Shown here piece by piece: positions 58,578 to 64,000 of a stretch of 64,000 nt of DNA (position 1 is its first letter; every line of letters begins with the position of its first letter). Where the stretch lies: contig DATILD010000023.1 in the NCBI GenBank assembly GCA_035476815.1, forward strand, positions 12,093 through 76,092, read 5' to 3'. This DNA comes from Methylibium sp035476815 (lineage in GTDB: Bacteria; Pseudomonadota; Gammaproteobacteria; Burkholderiales; Burkholderiaceae_C). Both the position numbers and the translations under genes were made by a program. The notes beneath the pieces were generated by a model that saw only the letters and a list, made by a program, of their open reading frames with translations, was not told where the DNA came from and ran no database searches.

Positions 58578-59662
58578 CGCTTCAGTCCGATACCACTGTT
58601 GATGGAGTCGACGTCGAGCGCACTCGCCGCCGGCACGGGACGTTCGGCCACCGGAGCGGGTCGCACCACTGGCGGCAGCGGCGCCGGCTCCGACCGCGGC
58701 AGCGGCGCCGCGGCCGAAGCCGCTGCCGCCGTCGCCGCGGCGGCGGCCGCTGCGGCCGACGCCGAGCTGGCGGCCGCCGACGCCGCAGACTCGGCGAATG
58801 CGCCGACGTACTCGATCATGGCGGCCCCGCGCAGCTTCTTGACTTCGTCCTCGACCAGCTTGCGGCGCCGCTCGGCGAGCAGAAACTGCTCGATCGCCGG
58901 CCCCGCCTTCTCCTCGCCCACCGGCTGGGGCCGGGCGTCGGCGAGCACGATCACCTGCGCACCCGAGGGCGTGAGGTTGAACAAGGAGTCGCCCGGCTTC
59001 AAACGGGCATAGGCATCCAGGCTGGCCAGCGGCAGCTGCTCGGCGGCGCGCACGGCGTTGTTGCCGCGGAAGCGGATGTCGTTCGACCGGAGGTAGCCGA
59101 CGAACTCCTCCACGCTCTTGGCCGCCGCGAGGCGGCTGCGCAGCTCCTCGATCTGGGCCGGCGCTGCCTCGATCGTCAGTTCCTGCAGGTTGTAAACCCG
59201 CCGCTCCTTGAACAGCGCCGGGGTGGCGTTGTAGTAGGCCGTCACCTCGGCCGGCGTCGGCTTGGCCGCGGCCTGGCCGACCCGCTCGCCGTAGGCCCGC
59301 GCGAGGATCTCGCGGCGCGCCGCATCGATCTGCTGCATGACCGCCGGGTCCCGATCGACCTTCAGCTCCTCGGCGCGCTGCACGGCCAGCTCCTGGTCGA
59401 TCAGGCGCTCGAGAACCTGCCGACCGGCCTCCGCCGACTGCTCGGGCTTGAGCCCGCGCATCTGCTGCAGCACGAAGTTGATCTGGTGGACGGACAGTTC
59501 TTCCTTGTTGACCTTGGCGGCCACCTGCGAGGGCTGCTTGTCGCCGCCCTGACCACCGCAGCCGGCGATCACCGCCATCGCGACGGCCACGGCCAGCCAC
59601 ACCGGACCCCGAAGCCCCGGGGCCACCGCTCCATACCCGCAACGCTCAGCCGCTTTCGTCAT
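58574..59662 (-). CDS. epsD: EpsD, lipoprotein peptidyl-prolyl isomerase-like
   Basis: A 362-residue lipoprotein (lipobox VIAGC near residue 35) of the EpsD family: SurA-like N-terminal helices (VAAKVNKEELSVHQINFVLQ), then a parvulin-like domain (about residues 150-265). It probably helps fold an envelope protein of the EPS export machine. The C-terminal 70 residues are extremely Ala/Ser-rich (AASAAASSASAAAAAAAATA) and then Pro-rich, which is unusual. First gene of the epsDEFG-xrtB run; a strong AAGGAG site precedes the ATG at 59660-59662. The 205-base gap upstream should hold the operon promoter. Confidence 0.9.
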   Translation of the reverse strand: MTKAAERCGYGAVAPGLRGPVWLAVAVAMAVIAGCGGQGGDKQPSQVAAKVNKEELSVHQINFVLQQMRGLKPEQSAEAGRQVLERLIDQELAVQRAEELKVDRDPAVMQQIDAARREILARAYGERVGQAAAKPTPAEVTAYYNATPALFKERRVYNLQELTIEAAPAQIEELRSRLAAAKSVEEFVGYLRSNDIRFRGNNAVRAAEQLPLASLDAYARLKPGDSLFNLTPSGAQVIVLADARPQPVGEEKAGPAIEQFLLAERRRKLVEDEVKKLRGAAMIEYVGAFAESAASAAASSASAAAAAAAATAAAASAAAPLPRSEPAPLPPVVRPAPVAERPVPAASALDVDSINSGIGLKR

Positions 59663-59832
59663 CCGCCGCGCTCCTTACAGATGCATGCCGAGCCGACGTG
59701 GCCGACATCCATGCCGAAACTGCATCTTTCAGTGTAATCGCGCCCCTCGGAGTTCCATGTCGCCGGCCCCCCGTTTGCACCCCCCTACAGCGGCGGTCAG
59801 TCGAGGCCGGCGACGGCGAAGCGGCAGGAATT

Positions 59833-59855
59833 CACGGGCTGCAAACGCCCCCGTG
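59833..59855 (-). terminator. Candidate hairpin after ubiE
   Basis: CACGGG (59833-59838) and CCCGTG (59850-59855) form a six-base stem just downstream of the ubiE stop on the minus strand. No T-run follows, so it is at best a weak terminator. Confidence 0.3.
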
Positions 59856-59867
59856 GCGCGGGTCGGG

Positions 59868-60602
59868 TCAGCAGCGGATGCCCACATGCAGCGCCACCAC
59901 CCCCGCGCTCAGGTTGTGCACGTCGACATGGCCGAAGCCGGCCGCCTTCATCATGCCGCGCAGCGTCGCCTGGTCCGGGTGCATGCGGATCGACTCGGCC
60001 AGATAACGGTAGCTCTCGGCATCGCCCGCCACCCATTGGCCCAGCCGCGGCAGCACGTTGAAGGAGTACCAGTCGTAGGCCTTCTCGAGCGGCTTGGCGA
60101 CCTTGGAGAACTCCAGCACCAGCAGCCGCCCGCCCGGCCTGAGCACGCGCGCCATCTCGGCCAGCGCGCGCTCCTTGTGGGTCATGTTGCGCAGGCCGAA
60201 GGCGACGGTGACGAGGTCGAAGGCCGCGTCGGCGAAGGGCAAGGTCTCGGCATCGCAGATCGTCGTCGGCAGCACCAGTCCTTCGTCGGTCAGGCGGTCG
60301 CGGCCGGTGCGCAGCATCGCCTCGTTGATGTCGGTGTGGACCACCAGCCCTCGATCACCCGCCTTGCGGGCGAAGGCGCGCGCCAGGTCGCCGGTGCCGC
60401 CGGCGATGTCGAGCACCTTGTGGCCGGGCCGTACATCGGCCACCGCCACCGCGTAGGCCTTCCAGGCGCGGTGCAGACCGAGCGACATCAGGTCGTTCAT
60501 GACGTCGTACTTCGACGCCACCGCGTCGAACACGCCGCGCACCCGGCCGGCCTTCTCGGCCTCGTCGACGCTCTCGAAGCCGAAGTGGGTGCGGGCGCTC
60601 AT
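59868..60602 (-). CDS. ubiE: UbiE, C-methyltransferase of ubiquinone/menaquinone biosynthesis
   Basis: A 244-residue SAM-dependent methyltransferase for the C-methylation step of ubiquinone (and menaquinone, if made). It begins SARTHFGFESVDEAEKAGRV with FDAVASKYDVMNDLMSLGLH, both UbiE signatures. The SAM site is VLDIAGGTGDLARAFARK, followed by DAETLPFADAAFDLVTVAFG and the RNM motif GLRNMTHKERALAEM. The ATG at 60600-60602 gives the usual length. It is 16 bases downstream of the DUF971 gene. Its usual neighbours ubiJ and ubiB are at 3.6-5.7 kb in this window. Confidence 0.96.
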   Translation of the reverse strand: MSARTHFGFESVDEAEKAGRVRGVFDAVASKYDVMNDLMSLGLHRAWKAYAVAVADVRPGHKVLDIAGGTGDLARAFARKAGDRGLVVHTDINEAMLRTGRDRLTDEGLVLPTTICDAETLPFADAAFDLVTVAFGLRNMTHKERALAEMARVLRPGGRLLVLEFSKVAKPLEKAYDWYSFNVLPRLGQWVAGDAESYRYLAESIRMHPDQATLRGMMKAAGFGHVDVHNLSAGVVALHVGIRC

Positions 60603-60618
60603 GTCGCTGCGCCCCGTC

Positions 60619-61035
60619 TCAGTGGTGGTGGCCGCAGGACGAGCCGCCGGCCTCGGGCATCGGCGCGTCGCGCTCCATCCCGGCCGCGGCCAGCCGGTCG
60701 AGGTAGTCCTGCCACAGCAGGTCCTGGCGCTCCCCGAGCCGGTAGAGGTAGTCCCAGGCGTAGAGCCCGGTGCTGTGGCCGTCGGAGAAGGTCGGCTGCA
60801 CCGCGTAGTTGCCGACCGGCTCGAGCGCGACGATGTCGACGTCGCGCTTGCCGGTCTGCAGCACCTCCTGGCCCGGGCCGTGGCCCTGCACCTCGGCCGA
60901 CGGCGAGTAGACGCGCAGCAGCTCGAAGGGCAGGCGGAAGGTCGCACCGTCCGAAAAGGCGACCTCGAGCACGCGGGACTGCTGGTGGACCGTCAGCGCG
61001 GTCGGGGTGGGGGTGTCGGGGGTCAGGCCAGCCAT
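60619..61035 (-). CDS. DUF971 domain protein (gamma-butyrobetaine hydroxylase-like N-terminal domain)
   Basis: A 138-residue small protein of the DUF971 / GBBH-like N-terminal family: LTVHQQSRVLEVAFSDGATF at the start, RLPFELLRVYSPSAEVQGHG, then VGNYAVQPTFSDGHSTGLYA. The C terminus has a metal-binding look (GGSSCGHHH). DUF971 genes are commonly next to ubiE in Burkholderiales; the function is not established. It precedes ubiE on the minus strand. Confidence 0.9.
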   Translation of the reverse strand: MAGLTPDTPTPTALTVHQQSRVLEVAFSDGATFRLPFELLRVYSPSAEVQGHGPGQEVLQTGKRDVDIVALEPVGNYAVQPTFSDGHSTGLYAWDYLYRLGERQDLLWQDYLDRLAAAGMERDAPMPEAGGSSCGHHH

Positions 61036-61067
61036 CGCGTTCTCGCTTGCTTGCTAAGTCCCGCAGT

Positions 61068-61490
61068 TTAGAGCGCGGCCAGGGCCGCGGCGACGCGCAT
61101 GTCCAGCACCGCCAGCGGCAGCGCCAGCCGTGCCGCGGCCGGCGGCTCGACCTGGCGCTGGGCGCTGCCCCAGACCGGCTGCGGGAAGTGGCTGTCCCAG
61201 TCGAAGCGCGCGATCACGTGCCAGTGCAGGTGCGGCACGACGTTGCCGAGGCTCGCGAGGTTGATCTTGGTCGGCCGCAGCGCCTCGCGCAGCACGGTCT
61301 CGACCTTCGCGACCGCCTGCATGCACAGGCTGCGTTGCGCCGGCGGCAGGTCGGTCCATTCGGCGACATGGGTGTTCCACACCACGCGGTAGAAGGCCGG
61401 GAAGTTGGCATCCTCGGCACGGATCACCCGCCACAGGTCGGCGCAGTGCACCGGCACCCCGCCGTCGCGCTCGCACAGCTCGCAGCTCAC
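61068..61490 (-). CDS. HIT family protein
   Basis: A 140-residue histidine-triad nucleotide-binding protein. The triad is in NVVPHLHWHVIARFDWD (HxHxH). The N-terminal CELCERDGG could bind zinc. HIT proteins are nucleotide hydrolases or transferases, generally of phosphoramidates or dinucleoside polyphosphates. The GTG at 61488-61490 overlaps the upstream oxidoreductase stop (GTGA), so the two are coupled. Housekeeping context. Confidence 0.92.
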   Translation of the reverse strand: MSCELCERDGGVPVHCADLWRVIRAEDANFPAFYRVVWNTHVAEWTDLPPAQRSLCMQAVAKVETVLREALRPTKINLASLGNVVPHLHWHVIARFDWDSHFPQPVWGSAQRQVEPPAAARLALPLAVLDMRVAAALAAL

Positions 61491-64000
61491 ACCAGCACCC
61501 TCTCGATCCCGCCCGCGTTGGCCTGCTCGACGTACCGAGGCATCCAGTCCTCGCCGAGGATCTTGCGCGCCATCTCGACCACGATGTAGTCGGCCTCCAG
61601 CAGCCCATTGACCAGGTCGCCGCCGTAGCGGCTCAAGCCCTGCAGGCAGCTCGGGCAGGAGGTCAGGATCTTCACCGGGCCCTGGCCGGCGACCGCCCCG
61701 GTGGCGCGCAGCGCCGCCTCGTCACGCCGCAGCTCCTCCTCCTTGCGGAAGCGGATCTGCGTGGAGATGTCGGGCCGCGTGACGCCCAGCGTGCCGCTCT
61801 CGCCGCAGCAGCGCTTGCTCTCCAGCACGTTCGGCCCGACCAGGGCCTTCACGGTCTTCATCGGCTCCTGCAGCTTCAGCGGGCTGTGGCAGGGGTCGTG
61901 GTAGAGGTAGCCGCCGGCCGCCTCGCCCAGCGTGATGCCCTTCTCCAGCAGGTACTCGTGGATGTCGACGATGCGGCAGCCGGGGAAGATGTCCTCGAAC
62001 TGGTAGCCCTGCAGCTGGTCGTAGCAGGTACCGCAGCTGACCACCACGGTCTTGATGTCGAGGTAGTTCAGCGTGTTGGCGACGCGGTGGAACAGCACCC
62101 GGTTGTCGGTGATGATCTTCTCGGCCTTGTCGAACTGCCCGCTGCCGCGCTGCGGGTAGCCGCAGCACAGGTAGCCGGGCGGCAGCACCGTCTGCACGCC
62201 GGCATGCCACAGCATCGCCTGCGTCGCCAGCCCGACCTGCGAGAACAGCCGCTCCGAGCCGCAGCCGGGGAAATAGAACACCGCCTCGCTGTCGGCGGTC
62301 GTGCCGACGGGGTCGCGGATGATCGGAACGTAGTGCGCGTCCTCGATGTCCAGCAGCGCGCGCGCCGTCCGCTTCGGCAGGCCGCCGGGCATCTTCTTGT
62401 TGATGAAGTGGATCACCTGCGCCTTGACCGGCGCCGTGCCCACCGTGGCCGGCGGTTGCGCGGTCTGCTTCTTCGCGAGCCCGCGCAGCAGGTCGTTGGC
62501 CAGGCGCTGGGCCTTGAAGCCGACGTCGACCATCGCGCTGCGCATGAACTTGATCGTGTCCGGGTTCTTCGCGTTCAGGAACAGCATCGCGGCCGCGTTG
62601 CCGGGCCGAAAGCTCTTCTTGCCCATCTTGCGCAGCAGGTTGCGCATCGCCATCGACACGTCGCCGAAATCGATCTTCACCGGGCAGGGGCTCAGGCACT
62701 TGTGGCAGACCGTGCAGTGGTCGGCCACGTCCTCGAACTCCTCCCAGTGCGCGAGGCTGATGCCGCGCCGCGTCTGCTCCTCGTACAGGAAGGCCTCGAT
62801 CAGCAGCGAGGTCGCGAGGATCTTGTTGCGCGGGCTGTACAGCAGGTTGGCGCGCGGCACGTGGGTCGCGCAGACCGGCTTGCACTTGCCGCAGCGCAGG
62901 CAGTCCTTGATGCTGTCGCTGATCGCGCCGATGTCGCTCTGCTGCATGATCAGTGACTCGTGCCCCATCAGCCCGAAGCTGGGCGTGTAGGCGTGGCTCA
63001 GGTCGGCCGGCAGCACGTCGTCGCCGAGCGACTTCAGCGCCGCGCCGCGCAGCAGCTTGCCCTTGTTGAAGCGGCCCTCGGGATCGACGCGCTGCTTGTA
63101 GGCGGTGAAGTCGGCGATCTCGGCGTCGGTGAGGAACTCGAGCTTGGTGATGCCGATGCCATGTTCGCCCGAGATCACGCCGTCGAGCCGCCGCGCCAGC
63201 GCCATGATGCGGCCGACCGCCTCCTGCGCCGTCTGCAGCATCTCGTAGCTGTCGCTGTTGACGGGGATGTTGGTGTGCACGTTGCCGTCGCCGGCGTGCA
63301 TGTGCAGCGCGACCCAGACGCGCTCGTGCAGCACCTCCTTGTGCAGCCGGCGGCACTCGTCGAGCACCGGCGCGAAGGCGGCGCCGGCGAAGACCGACTG
63401 CAGGGGCTTGAGCACCTGGGTCTTCCACGAGGCGCGCAGGCTGTCGTCCTGCAGGCGCGCGAAGAACGTCCGGCCGTCGGCCTGCACCGCGTCGAGCCCG
63501 TCCAACCAGCCGGCCCACAGTGCGCGGACGCCCCGCAGCAGCGCCAGCGCCTGCTGCACGCGGTCTTCCAGCAGCTCGGCGCTCGGGATCTCGCCGGCAT
63601 CGTCGGCCTTGCCCAGCGGCAGCTGGCCGCGGGCGAAGAAGCCCTCGAGCGCGTCGAGCAGCGCCAGCTTGTTGCGCAGGCTGAGCTCGATGTTGATGCG
63701 CTCGATGCCCTCGGTGTACTCGCCCATGCGCGGCAGCGGGATCACCACGTCCTCGTTGATCTTGAAGGCGTTGGTGTGGCGGCTGATCGCCGCGGTGCGC
63801 TTGCGGTCGAGCCAGAACTTCTTGCGGGCTTCTCCCGAGACCGCGACGAAACCCTCGCCGGCGCGGCTGTTGGCGATGCGCACCACCTCGCTGGTGGCAC
63901 GCGCCACGGCGTCGGCGTCGTCGCCCACGATGTCGCCCACCAGCACCATCTTGGGCAGGGTGCCGCGCTTGCTCTTGGTGGCGTAGCCCACGGCCTTGAG
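61487..64000 (-). CDS. FAD-linked oxidase / Fe-S / CCG-domain oxidoreductase, 5' end missing
   Basis: 838 codons of a large oxidoreductase that continues beyond the right edge. In order: the C-terminal FAD-oxidase domain of the D-lactate dehydrogenase/glycolate oxidase type (HMHAGDGNVHTNIPVN; SGEHGIGITKLEFL), a 4Fe-4S ferredoxin-like region (CLRCGKCKPVC and CTVCHKCLSPCPVKIDFG), and two CCG domains with YLCCGYPQRGSG, VVSCGTCYDQL, HDPCHSP, CCGESGTLG and LTSCPSCLQGL. Such fused proteins are thought to oxidise 2-hydroxyacids, feeding electrons to quinones, though the substrate is not clear. The stop overlaps the HIT gene start. Confidence 0.92.
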   Translation of the reverse strand, partial: LKAVGYATKSKRGTLPKMVLVGDIVGDDADAVARATSEVVRIANSRAGEGFVAVSGEARKKFWLDRKRTAAISRHTNAFKINEDVVIPLPRMGEYTEGIERINIELSLRNKLALLDALEGFFARGQLPLGKADDAGEIPSAELLEDRVQQALALLRGVRALWAGWLDGLDAVQADGRTFFARLQDDSLRASWKTQVLKPLQSVFAGAAFAPVLDECRRLHKEVLHERVWVALHMHAGDGNVHTNIPVNSDSYEMLQTAQEAVGRIMALARRLDGVISGEHGIGITKLEFLTDAEIADFTAYKQRVDPEGRFNKGKLLRGAALKSLGDDVLPADLSHAYTPSFGLMGHESLIMQQSDIGAISDSIKDCLRCGKCKPVCATHVPRANLLYSPRNKILATSLLIEAFLYEEQTRRGISLAHWEEFEDVADHCTVCHKCLSPCPVKIDFGDVSMAMRNLLRKMGKKSFRPGNAAAMLFLNAKNPDTIKFMRSAMVDVGFKAQRLANDLLRGLAKKQTAQPPATVGTAPVKAQVIHFINKKMPGGLPKRTARALLDIEDAHYVPIIRDPVGTTADSEAVFYFPGCGSERLFSQVGLATQAMLWHAGVQTVLPPGYLCCGYPQRGSGQFDKAEKIITDNRVLFHRVANTLNYLDIKTVVVSCGTCYDQLQGYQFEDIFPGCRIVDIHEYLLEKGITLGEAAGGYLYHDPCHSPLKLQEPMKTVKALVGPNVLESKRCCGESGTLGVTRPDISTQIRFRKEEELRRDEAALRATGAVAGQGPVKILTSCPSCLQGLSRYGGDLVNGLLEADYIVVEMARKILGEDWMPRYVEQANAGGIERVLV

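Noticed and set aside
56316..59012. Long plus-strand frame opposite epsD-epsF
   Set aside because: No recognisable domains, Arg/Leu/His-rich, and fully covered by well-identified eps genes on the other strand.

Overview
The window is high-GC bacterial DNA that reads as a betaproteobacterium of the order Burkholderiales, probably in the Rubrivivax/Leptothrix/Roseateles neighbourhood. The clues are the ubiE ... ubiJ-ubiB block with aspS, FmdB and DUF502 genes beside it, and a complete exosortase-B (XrtB) type eps gene set. The species assignment is inference. No rRNA, tRNA, CRISPR array or insertion sequence was recognised.

Layout. (1) 1-5701, minus strand: housekeeping genes aspS (3' part missing), DUF502 membrane protein, FmdB zinc ribbon, Na+/solute symporter, ubiB, ubiJ. 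(2) 5886-22587, plus strand: a long, tightly packed operon with an initiating sugar-phosphate transferase, the EpsL beta-barrel, a PQQ-type dehydrogenase, a small acyl carrier protein, a GH2 glycosidase, a two-domain alpha/beta hydrolase, an acyl-CoA-dehydrogenase-like flavoprotein, a class II aminoacyl-tRNA-synthetase-like amino acid:[carrier protein] ligase, a DUF1839 protein, two Gfo/Idh/MocA oxidoreductases and two glycosyltransferases. (3) 22584-39178, minus strand: an Sfp-type phosphopantetheinyl transferase, two GT2 glycosyltransferases, a crotonyl-CoA carboxylase/reductase-like enzyme, a type I PKS (KS-AT-KR-DH-ACP-TE), an NRPS (formyltransferase, degenerate C domain, A domain split by a luciferase-like monooxygenase, PCP), and a secreted SGNH-like protein at its upstream end. 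(4) 39433-45750, plus strand: GNAT-like protein, AurF-like di-iron oxygenase, a second carrier protein, a stand-alone AMP-forming ligase, WecG-type glycosyltransferase, polysaccharide deacetylase, EpsI. (5) 45766-59662, minus strand: G8-domain lipoprotein, sulfotransferase, Wzx-like flippase, acyltransferase-3, Wzy-like polymerase, XrtB, EpsG, EpsF, EpsE, EpsD. (6) 59868-64000, minus strand: ubiE, DUF971, HIT protein and a large FAD/Fe-S oxidoreductase cut by the window end.

How it fits together. EpsD/E/F/G, the Wzx and Wzy-like proteins, EpsL and the glycosyltransferases form a Wzx/Wzy-type exopolysaccharide assembly and export line. Set within it are three separate routes for loading acyl or amino acids onto carrier proteins: the tRNA-synthetase-like ligase with its own ACP, the stand-alone A-domain ligase with its own ACP, and the NRPS/PKS pair. 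One Sfp-type transferase is present that could activate all the carriers. Tailoring enzymes (AurF-like N-oxygenase, luciferase-like monooxygenase, formyltransferase, acyl-CoA-dehydrogenase-like enzyme, GNAT-like protein, sulfotransferase, O-acyltransferase, deacetylase) suggest an exopolysaccharide carrying unusual nitrogen-containing acyl groups, or a small molecule co-made with it. The product is not known from sequence. The whole ~54 kb block lies between ubiE and ubiJ-ubiB, genes that are often close together in related bacteria, so it looks like an accessory insertion.
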